DNA of 5,174 bases, taken from positions 1-5,174 of the forward strand of contig JAFYJR010000156.1 of the NCBI GenBank assembly GCA_017538005.1. Reading direction: 5' to 3'. Shown in pieces: positions 1 through 4,458 of this stretch (position 1 is its first letter; the number at the start of each line of letters is the position of its first letter). The DNA is from Clostridia bacterium (GTDB lineage Bacteria > Bacillota > Clostridia > Oscillospirales > Acutalibacteraceae). The notes under the pieces are model-generated. The model searched no databases and was not told the DNA's origin. It worked only from the letters and a program-made list of their open reading frames with translations. The translations under genes were made by a program, and so were the position numbers.

Positions 1-24
1 AGTCATAAAATCGCACTTACTTTA

Positions 25-53
25 TTGATTTTCAAACAAAAGTTTGGTATAAT
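25..53 (+). promoter_or_regulatory. Distal sigma-A promoter of hicAB (P1)
   Basis: A -35 box TTGATT (25-30) is followed after exactly 17 nt by a perfect -10 box TATAAT (48-53). The TG one base before the -10 box (45-46) makes it an extended -10 promoter. Transcription would start near 60 and give a leader of about 180 nt in front of hicA that includes the hicA ribosome binding site. It is therefore the promoter able to express both toxin and antitoxin. The match to consensus is excellent, but the start site is inferred. Confidence 0.7.
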
Positions 54-79
54 AATAACGACAAATAAATATCTGCCAA

Positions 80-131
80 GTAAGATGATACCGTAAGATT
101 ATGACGTGATACTTTAAAGTTAGATGATACT
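80..131 (+). repeat. Four degenerate 13-nt tandem units
   Basis: Units begin at 80, 93, 106 and 119, and each begins with GT: GTAAGATGATACC, GTAAGATTATGAC, GTGATACTTTAAA and GTTAGATGATACT. Units 1, 2 and 4 share most positions, while unit 3 is shifted and poorly matched. The core AGATGATAC occurs exactly at 83-91 and 122-130. They could be protein-binding repeats or simply AT-rich chance similarity. No repeat family is recognised. Confidence 0.4.
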
Positions 132-158
132 AAAACGGCAGGAGACGTGCTCCGAAAA

Positions 159-184
159 CCACAAGTAATCTTCCTTGCTTGTGG
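159..184 (+). other. Leader stem-loop before the second hicAB promoter
   Basis: The arms CCACAAG (159-165) and CTTGTGG (178-184) form a 7-bp stem around a 12-nt loop. The following bases (ATATTATTTGC) are AT-rich but not a T-run, so termination would be weak at best. It sits between the 13-nt repeats and the second promoter and could affect read-through from the distal promoter. Function unknown. Confidence 0.4.
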
Positions 185-197
185 ATATTATTTGCAT

Positions 198-225
198 TTG
201 ACTTTATGCGCATAATGCGTATAAT
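198..225 (+). promoter_or_regulatory. Proximal hicAB promoter (P2)
   Basis: A -35 box TTGACT (198-203) is separated by 16 nt from a perfect -10 box TATAAT (220-225). The expected start is near 231-232, within or just after the hicA ribosome binding site (226-233). A transcript from here would carry little or no Shine-Dalgarno sequence for hicA but a normal one for hicB. The spacer is almost wholly occupied by a palindrome, suggesting repression by HicB. The promoter is well supported by consensus match, and the exact start site is inferred. Confidence 0.68.
205..223. promoter_or_regulatory. Palindromic operator, probable HicB binding site
   Basis: TATGCGCATAATGCGTATA is a 19-bp inverted repeat centred at 214 with eight of nine base pairs symmetric; the only mismatch is 208/220. 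It fills the spacer of the proximal promoter and overlaps its -10 box, so a bound protein would block RNA polymerase. HicB proteins with a C-terminal ribbon-helix-helix domain, as encoded here, are known to bind palindromes in their own promoter region. Binding by this HicB is inference. Confidence 0.65.
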
Positions 226-233
226 AGGAGGTG
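226..233 (+). promoter_or_regulatory. Strong ribosome binding site of hicA
   Basis: AGGAGGTG lies 6 nt before the GTG start at 240 and fixes that start, because an in-frame stop (TAA, 234-236) lies between the site and the start codon. It is notable for adjoining the TATAAT box of the proximal promoter (220-225), so that promoter cannot place the whole site on its transcript. Confidence 0.75.
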
Positions 234-239
234 TAAAGA

Positions 240-449
240 GTGCGTTACAGGGAAGTTGTTAAGATTCTGAAAAAGAATGGCTGGCATGTCAAGGAGATAA
301 AAGGCTCCCATGTCCAGTTCACACACCCACTACATAAAGGGAAAATAACTGTCCCTTATCATAGTGGAGATGTCAAAGAATCGATTGTTCGTTCAATCGA
401 GAAACAATCCGGTATTAAACTGACAAACAATAAGAATGGAGTGAAATAA
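240..449 (+). CDS. hicA: HicA-type mRNA interferase toxin
   Basis: This 69-residue protein is a HicA toxin, a small double-stranded-RNA-binding-fold ribonuclease that cleaves mRNA during translation and is neutralised by HicB. The full family pattern is visible. An N-terminal helix with KILKKNGW (residues 8-15) is followed by the GSH motif (22-24), whose His24 is the expected catalytic residue. Next come HVQFTHP (24-30) and the strand ITVPYHSG (36-43), then the final helix ending in KQSGI (55-59). Its length is normal for the family. The start is GTG, with a near-perfect ribosome binding site 6 nt upstream and an in-frame stop two codons before. Its stop is one base before the hicB start, so the pair is co-transcribed and probably translationally coupled. 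The toxin appears intact. The operon looks more AT-rich than the genes to its right, in keeping with a mobile accessory module. Confidence 0.93.
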   Translation: MRYREVVKILKKNGWHVKEIKGSHVQFTHPLHKGKITVPYHSGDVKESIVRSIEKQSGIKLTNNKNGVK

Positions 450-450
450 T

Positions 451-852
451 ATGAAACTGATTTATCCCGCTTGTTTTTATCCGGACGAAGAACTTGGCGG
501 CTATGGTGTAGTTGTGCCGGACCTTCCCGGTTGTGTCACGCAAGGCGATGACCTGGCAGAAGCAATCTATATGGCAGTTGATGCGGCATCCGGTTGGGTG
601 TTAACAGATCTTGAGGATGGAATTAAACCGCCTAAAGCTTCTCAAATTGATGAGGTTGAACTTGAATATGAAAACGGATTTGTAAGTTTAATCGTTCTCG
701 ATATGGATTCCTATGCGGAGAAGTATTGTAAAAAGTCAGTCAGAAAGAACCTCACTATACCTGCCTGGCTTAATACTTTTGCAGAAGAAAACCATATCAA
801 TTTTTCTGAAGTGCTGCAAAATGCGCTTACCGAAATCTATCAGGCAAGTTGA
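451..852 (+). CDS. hicB: HicB-type antitoxin with ribbon-helix-helix domain
   Basis: This 133-residue protein is the antitoxin that binds and inhibits the preceding HicA and represses the operon. Residues 1 to about 90 form the HicB-like partial RNase H fold: a first strand (KLIYPACFY), then GGYGVVVPDLPGCVTQGDD (16-34), with the typical PDLPGC turn, and a helix (LAEAIYMAVDAASGW). Residues about 96-130 (SVRKNLTIPAWLNTFAEENH, then NFSEVLQNALTEIY) look like a ribbon-helix-helix DNA-binding domain: a basic strand, two helices and the usual NFSEVLQ-like second helix. The ATG start is preceded by GGAG (438-441) at 9 nt, inside the end of hicA. It is the natural candidate to bind the palindrome at 205-223. 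A terminator follows directly after its stop. The domain assignment comes from motif recognition, not from a search. Confidence 0.92.
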   Translation: MKLIYPACFYPDEELGGYGVVVPDLPGCVTQGDDLAEAIYMAVDAASGWVLTDLEDGIKPPKASQIDEVELEYENGFVSLIVLDMDSYAEKYCKKSVRKNLTIPAWLNTFAEENHINFSEVLQNALTEIYQAS

Positions 853-853
853 G

Positions 854-882
854 AAAAGGCTCCGCGAAAAGCGGAGCCTTTT
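854..882. terminator. Bidirectional terminator between hicB and lipase gene
   Basis: The arms AAAAGGCTCCGC (854-865) and GCGGAGCCTTTT (871-882) pair perfectly over 12 bp around the loop GAAAA. It lies in the 39-nt gap between the convergent hicB (stop 850-852) and lipase gene (stop 892-894). The A and T runs at the two sides give each strand a T-rich tail: TTTTAAGTTTTGTTT on the plus strand and CCTTTTCTC on the minus strand. It therefore probably serves both genes, more strongly hicB. Confidence 0.88.
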
Positions 883-891
883 AAGTTTTGT

Positions 892-2094
892 TTAGCCGTC
901 GGGGAGGGAGCGGTAGAGGTCAATCATGCGGTCGTAGAGGGCGTTGAACTTCTCTTTGGGTACGAACCAGCCGACCCAGAGGGAGTGGTCACCGCGTTCG
1001 GGCGGCATATTGTACCAGATACCCGGTTTAAAGTCGGTGTTGTAGTCTGCCTCCTCATATTTCGTGTTAAGCGGAGCGGACTGGCCGACGAGGTTTACGA
1101 GTCCGTCGTTTCTGCGCCAGTCCGGATCAGAGCGAAGACCGTATTTTGCAAGGCGTTTCAGCATTGCGTTGCCGGTGAGTTGTCCGACAAGCCAGCAGGG
1201 CGGAATCATTTCATGGATATTCGGTACCGGTTTGCCGTTTTTATTGAGTTTTGTTCCGTCAGCGCGTTGAGCGAAATAGTAGGTGTTCTTCGGATACTGA
1301 AGTGAAGGGTTTATGTATTCCTGTACAACCTCAATTTGCATCTCATGGAAAATGGAGTCAAAGGTTTTGTTTCTGTCAAATGCTCGTGCGGCAGCGGGAT
1401 ATTTGAGAAGATTCTGTAAATGGATGCCGCGAACATCTTCACGCAGAGGCATATTGTCCCACTGTGCGGTGGAGTAGTCAAGGAACTTGGTGAAGGGTGT
1501 ATTGCCGACAATTGTTATAAATCCCATAAGAGCATAGGTAGCTATGCTCATACCTGCGTTGCCGAAGAATGAAGCGAGAGTTGTGCCGTTGTTAACGCCG
1601 GAGAGCGTGGTGACCGTGTGTAACAGGTCACCGTGGCCGCCGGCGAAAAGAGGCGACAGTTCTTCCGGCGGCGTGCCGTTGCGCTCTTCTTCTGAGCCGA
1701 AGGCAAAGAGCGCCGCAACGGTCTTGACCGTAGGGCCGCCGAAGGAATGGCCGATGATATTAATTTTCTTATGAGCTTCAGTCTGTCCGAGGTCCTTTAA
1801 AACACCCGGAAACTCTCTGCCGTAGCGGGCGTGTCCGTATTTTTCAGTGTGGACTTTTCCGTAGTCTACGCGACCTCCGAAGAGGTATGCCCATATGATA
1901 CACGCGCGGTCCCAGGCGCTGTTAATCGGACCGACGGACGGGTTGTATGCTTCGATACCGCGTTCTTTCAGATGTTTGAAAAAAGTTCTGTTAAGCAGTC
2001 CGAAGTTGGGAAAGACCTTGTCCATTATGTCTGAATCGCCGTAACCCATAAGACCATGAACAAAGATGCACGGGTAATTATTCTTATATTCCAC
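892..2094 (-). CDS. Intracellular zinc-type lipase/esterase (family I.5-like)
   Basis: This 400-residue alpha/beta-hydrolase resembles the Geobacillus/staphylococcal lipase group (bacterial lipase family I.5), which hydrolyses acylglycerol or other carboxyl esters. FVHGLMG (11-17) forms the oxyanion-hole region. GHSFGG (115-120) is the nucleophile elbow with Ser117. NDGLV (329-333) supplies Asp330, and GDHSLWVGW (368-376) supplies His370. The zinc ligands of this family also seem present: Asp62, plus His82 and His88 in VHTEKYGHARYG. The fourth Asp may be Asp206 or Asp213. No signal peptide or membrane segment is present, although characterised relatives are secreted. The GTG start is firm: a TAA codon lies immediately upstream in frame, AGGAG (2103-2107 on the complement) lies 8 nt away, and the HG motif begins by residue 13. 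It stands alone between two terminators. No own promoter is apparent. Substrate unknown. Confidence 0.87.
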   Translation of the reverse strand: MEYKNNYPCIFVHGLMGYGDSDIMDKVFPNFGLLNRTFFKHLKERGIEAYNPSVGPINSAWDRACIIWAYLFGGRVDYGKVHTEKYGHARYGREFPGVLKDLGQTEAHKKINIIGHSFGGPTVKTVAALFAFGSEEERNGTPPEELSPLFAGGHGDLLHTVTTLSGVNNGTTLASFFGNAGMSIATYALMGFITIVGNTPFTKFLDYSTAQWDNMPLREDVRGIHLQNLLKYPAAARAFDRNKTFDSIFHEMQIEVVQEYINPSLQYPKNTYYFAQRADGTKLNKNGKPVPNIHEMIPPCWLVGQLTGNAMLKRLAKYGLRSDPDWRRNDGLVNLVGQSAPLNTKYEEADYNTDFKPGIWYNMPPERGDHSLWVGWFVPKEKFNALYDRMIDLYRSLPDG

Positions 2095-2102
2095 TTAAAA
2101 AA

Positions 2103-2107
2103 CTCCT
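2103..2107 (-). promoter_or_regulatory. Ribosome binding site of the lipase gene
   Basis: On the minus strand the sequence reads AGGAG, 8 nt before the GTG start. It begins only a few bases after the T-run of the upstream terminator, leaving no room for a promoter between terminator and gene. Confidence 0.7.
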
Positions 2108-2110
2108 CTC

Positions 2111-2139
2111 AAAAAGGCTCCGCACAAAGCGGAGCCTTT
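2111..2139 (-). terminator. Terminator of the PHP to GGGtGRT operon
   Basis: On the minus strand AAAGGCTCCGC (complement of 2129-2139) pairs over 11 bp with GCGGAGCCTTT (complement of 2113-2123). The loop is 5 nt, and the hairpin is followed by further T residues (five in all through 2111). It lies 12 nt after the stop of the GGGtGRT gene and immediately before the lipase ribosome binding site. Its stem is identical to the core of the terminator at 854-882; only the loop differs. Confidence 0.87.
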
Positions 2140-2151
2140 CAGGTTTAAAGA

Positions 2152-3150
2152 TTATTTGAATGCTTCTTCTATTGCGACTGCGCAGGCGACGGTGGCGCCG
2201 ACCATGGGATTGTTGCCCATTCCGATGAGGCCCATCATTTCAACATGGGCGGGTACGGATGAGGAGCCTGCGAACTGAGCGTCGCCGTGCATACGGCCGA
2301 GAGTATCGGTCATACCGTAGGAAGCGGGACCGGCAGCCATATTGTCCGGATGGAGGGTACGGCCTGTACCGCCGCCGGAGGCGACTGAGAAGTAGCTCTT
2401 GCCGTTTTCGATACACCATTTTTTGTAGGTGCCGGCAACGGGATGCTGGAAGCGTGTCGGGTTTGTGGAGTTACCTGTGATGGAAACGCCGACATTTTCA
2501 AGGCGCATTATAGCGACACCTTCAGGAACACTGTCAGCACCATAGCAGCGGACCTTTGCGCGGTCGCCGTCTGAGTAAGCTGTCTCGTTTACGATTTTTA
2601 CTGTCTCTGTATAAGGATCAAACTCGGTCTGAACATATGTGAAGCCGTTGATTCTTGAGATAATCATAGCGGCATCCTTGCCGAGACCATTTAGGATAAC
2701 CTTAAGGGGCTTTGTACGAACCTTGTTTGCGTTGAGGGCTATTTTTATAGCACCTTCAGCGGCGGCGAAGGATTCGTGTCCTGCGAGGAAGGCGAAGCAT
2801 TCCGTATCCTCTGACAGGAGCATCTTGCCGAGGTTGCCGTGACCGAGGCCGACTTTGCGGTTTTCAGCGACTGAGCCCGGAATGCAGAAACTCTGCAGGC
2901 CGATGCCTATTGCCGCCGCCGCGTCCGCAGCCTTTGTGCAGCCCTGCTTTATGGCAATGGCCGCGCCTACTGTGTAGGCCCAGACGGCGTTCTCAAAGCA
3001 GATGGGCTGTGTCTCACGGACAATCTTGTCTATGTCTATACCCTTGGAAAGGGTGATTTCCTTGCATTCTTCTATTGAAGAGATGCCGTACTCTTTAAGT
3101 ACGCCGTTGATCTTGTCAACGCGGCGCTCATAGCTTTCAAAAAGTGCCAT
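2152..3150 (-). CDS. GGGtGRT-motif protein, function unknown
   Basis: This 332-residue glycine-rich protein carries the signature GGGTGRT at residues 259-265, followed by LHPDNMAAGPASYGMTD. I recognise it as the conserved anaerobe family named GGGtGRT protein after this motif; its biochemical role is not established as far as I know. Other conserved-looking segments are GLGHGNLGKMLLSEDTECFA (101-120), FLAGHESFAAAEGA (121-134) and the C-terminal MGLIGMGNNPMVGATVACA (306-324). It has eight cysteines (29, 51, 71, 89, 118, 202, 246, 323) but no CxxC cluster-binding arrangement. No signal peptide or clear membrane helix is seen, so it is probably cytosolic. The ATG start is preceded by AAGGGGG at 8 nt. 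It is the last gene of the operon, 17 nt after the NifU-like gene. That pairing recurs in clostridial genomes, from memory, and implies a linked function. Confidence 0.85.
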   Translation of the reverse strand: MALFESYERRVDKINGVLKEYGISSIEECKEITLSKGIDIDKIVRETQPICFENAVWAYTVGAAIAIKQGCTKAADAAAAIGIGLQSFCIPGSVAENRKVGLGHGNLGKMLLSEDTECFAFLAGHESFAAAEGAIKIALNANKVRTKPLKVILNGLGKDAAMIISRINGFTYVQTEFDPYTETVKIVNETAYSDGDRAKVRCYGADSVPEGVAIMRLENVGVSITGNSTNPTRFQHPVAGTYKKWCIENGKSYFSVASGGGTGRTLHPDNMAAGPASYGMTDTLGRMHGDAQFAGSSSVPAHVEMMGLIGMGNNPMVGATVACAVAIEEAFK

Positions 3151-3167
3151 TTTAAAATCCCCCTTCC

Positions 3168-3860
3168 TTATTCTTTACGCGGGTCGATGTATTTCGCGGC
3201 GTCTGCGAAACGACCGTATGTGCCCATTGCTTTTTCGTATGCATCCGTCGGGGAGTCGCCCTTCTTGATGAAGTCGGTCATCTTGCCGAGAGATACAAAC
3301 TCATAACCGATTATCTGGTCGTCCTTGTCAAGGGCGAGTCTTGTGACATAGCCTTCGGCCATCTCAAGATAACGGGCGCCCTTGAGTTTTGTGCCGTACA
3401 TGGTGCCGACCTGTGAGCGGAGACCTTTGCCGAGGTCCTCGAGGCCTGCGCCTACTGACAGACCGTCGTCTGAGAAGGCGGACTGTGAACGGCCGTAAAC
3501 TATCTGGAGGAAGAGTTCTCTCATGGCTGTGTTGATGGCATCGCAGACGAGGTCTGTATTTAACGCCTCGAGGATGGTTTTGCCGGGAAGTATTTCAGCG
3601 GCCATGGCGGCAGAGTGAGTCATACCCGAGCAACCAATTGTCTCAACGAGAGCCTCTTCTATGATTCCGTCCTTAACATTTAAGGAGAGCTTGCACGCGC
3701 CCTGCTGGGGAGCGCACCAGCCGATACCGTGTGTAAAGCCGGAAATGTCTTTGATTTCGTACGCCTTTACCCATTTTCCCTCTTCGGGGATGGGGGCCGG
3801 ACCGTGCTTCGGACCCTTGGCCACAACGCACATGTTTTCAACTTCGCTTGTATAATTCAT
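3168..3860 (-). CDS. NifU/IscU-like iron-sulfur scaffold protein
   Basis: This 230-residue protein contains a NifU-N/IscU-like scaffold domain at about residues 40-125, of the kind on which Fe-S clusters are built and passed on. The three expected cysteine ligands can be placed: Cys56 in PQQGACKLSL, Cys77 in ETIGCSGMTHSAAMA (compare GCGSAIAS in IscU) and Cys106 in DLVCDAI. An extra Cys49 lies in the GIGWCAPQQG loop and Cys11 near the N-terminus. The N-terminal 35 residues (PKHGPAPIPEEGKW) and the C-terminal 100 residues are beyond the usual IscU length of about 130 and resemble nothing else I know. The ATG start has AAAGGGG 8 nt before it. It lies between the 187-residue gene (22-nt gap) and the GGGtGRT gene (17-nt gap). 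No cysteine desulfurase is in the window, so a housekeeping Isc/Suf role is not indicated. Confidence 0.82.
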   Translation of the reverse strand: MNYTSEVENMCVVAKGPKHGPAPIPEEGKWVKAYEIKDISGFTHGIGWCAPQQGACKLSLNVKDGIIEEALVETIGCSGMTHSAAMAAEILPGKTILEALNTDLVCDAINTAMRELFLQIVYGRSQSAFSDDGLSVGAGLEDLGKGLRSQVGTMYGTKLKGARYLEMAEGYVTRLALDKDDQIIGYEFVSLGKMTDFIKKGDSPTDAYEKAMGTYGRFADAAKYIDPRKE

Positions 3861-3882
3861 GAGTAAAACCCCTTTCTTTACC

Positions 3883-4446
3883 TTAGTTCTGGAACTGCAT
3901 ATCGGTTATCTTCTGCTGGACATCATTTAAAATGTAGTTATAGAGGCGTTCGCCTTCTGCCACAAATTTTTCATCGTCCTTGTGGTTGCAAAGCATTGCG
4001 AATGCTTTGCCTATGTCATGGGCGATGTTCTCGCCGCCGCGGCGAACGCTCAGGAAGTAGAACGAGAAAGACTGGTTGGCCATAATCTCGTCGTAAATCG
4101 GGAGATTGCTGCGGGACATAACTTCATGCAGTGAGTTTATGGCAATGGCCGAAAGCTGCGGGGAGGGGAGATAGTAGTTGAACGCGGCTTCCGTTGAGAA
4201 GAGTATAAGAGAGCAAAGCTGAGGGAAAATCTCTGATGAGAGAAAAACTTCATCGCTCAGCTTTGCGGACTGGTCCTCGTCATAAATGGACAGAGCAAGT
4301 TCGACGCCCAGCTCTTTTGCTTTGTCGACATTACCGTTTAAGCGGTGATGGGACATGCCTTCCACGAAGGCGATGGCGTCGTCGGGTTGCTCTGTCTTCT
4401 TTGACGGATCAAAGATTTTTACATCGTTGTCTTCTAAGTTTGCCAC
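3883..4446 (-). CDS. Conserved-looking hypothetical protein, probably all-helical
   Basis: I do not recognise this 187-residue protein. The first 25 residues are polar and acidic (MANLEDNDVKIFDPSKK) and probably disordered. The remainder reads as successive amphipathic helices, including AIAFVEGMSHHRLNGNVDKA (25-44), FPQLCSLILFSTEAAFNYYL (74-93) and FVAEGERLYNYILNDVQQKI (161-180). There is no signal peptide, no clear metal motif and no enzyme signature, and the hydrophobic stretch around 74-93 is too interrupted to be a convincing membrane helix. The start is GTG, with AGAGGT 6 nt upstream. It lies 12 nt after the stop of the PHP gene and in the same frame, with TAA and four codons between. 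Coding is supported by the tight operon spacing, the ribosome binding site and the lack of any competing frame. Confidence 0.75.
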   Translation of the reverse strand: MANLEDNDVKIFDPSKKTEQPDDAIAFVEGMSHHRLNGNVDKAKELGVELALSIYDEDQSAKLSDEVFLSSEIFPQLCSLILFSTEAAFNYYLPSPQLSAIAINSLHEVMSRSNLPIYDEIMANQSFSFYFLSVRRGGENIAHDIGKAFAMLCNHKDDEKFVAEGERLYNYILNDVQQKITDMQFQN

Positions 4447-4458
4447 AAAACTACCTCT

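Larger units (their letters stand above)
60..239 (+). other. Structured 5' leader of hicAB, unrecognised RNA
   Basis: This stretch holds no credible gene. It contains four degenerate 13-nt units (80-131) and a possible long-range pairing of CTGCC (73-77) with GGCAG (137-141). It also has a small hairpin GGAG/CTCC (141-153, loop ACGTG) and a 7-bp hairpin CCACAAG/CTTGTGG (159-184, 12-nt loop). After the last hairpin there is no run of T, so it does not look like an intrinsic terminator. I do not recognise a known riboswitch or ribozyme consensus. The leader belongs to transcripts from the distal promoter and contains the second promoter at its end. Confidence 0.4.

Noticed and set aside
80..131. 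13-nt tandem units as a CRISPR array or plasmid iterons.
   Set aside because: The units are too short, adjoin without spacers and are degenerate. No cas or rep gene is nearby.
124..168. A 14-codon reading frame (MILKRQETCSENHK) in the hicAB leader, ending inside the hairpin at 159-184.
   Set aside because: There is no good ribosome binding site before its ATG and the peptide shows no attenuation-type codon run. A regulatory leader peptide cannot be excluded but is unsupported.
60..197. Possible riboswitch, T-box or self-cleaving ribozyme in the hicAB leader.
   Set aside because: I found none of the conserved cores I know for common classes (T-box, SAM, cobalamin, c-di-GMP, guanidine, hammerhead). 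Kept only as an unknown leader.
206..262. An out-of-frame ATG reading frame (18 codons) spanning the operator and the hicA start.
   Set aside because: It has no ribosome binding site and overlaps promoter elements; the GTG at 240 has the proper site and gives a full HicA protein.
713..895. A 60-codon plus-strand frame overlapping the end of hicB and the terminator.
   Set aside because: It is a shifted frame of hicB running through the terminator hairpin and has no family resemblance.
985..2034. Several plus-strand frames (64 to 106 codons) opposite the lipase gene.
   Set aside because: They are antisense shadows of a clear enzyme gene, without ribosome binding sites or recognisable protein motifs.
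2259..2842. Arg-rich and other plus-strand frames opposite the GGGtGRT gene.
   Set aside because: Their odd composition (for example RRERRRAYGREYRSYRRKR-like) is typical of an antisense reading of glycine/alanine codons.
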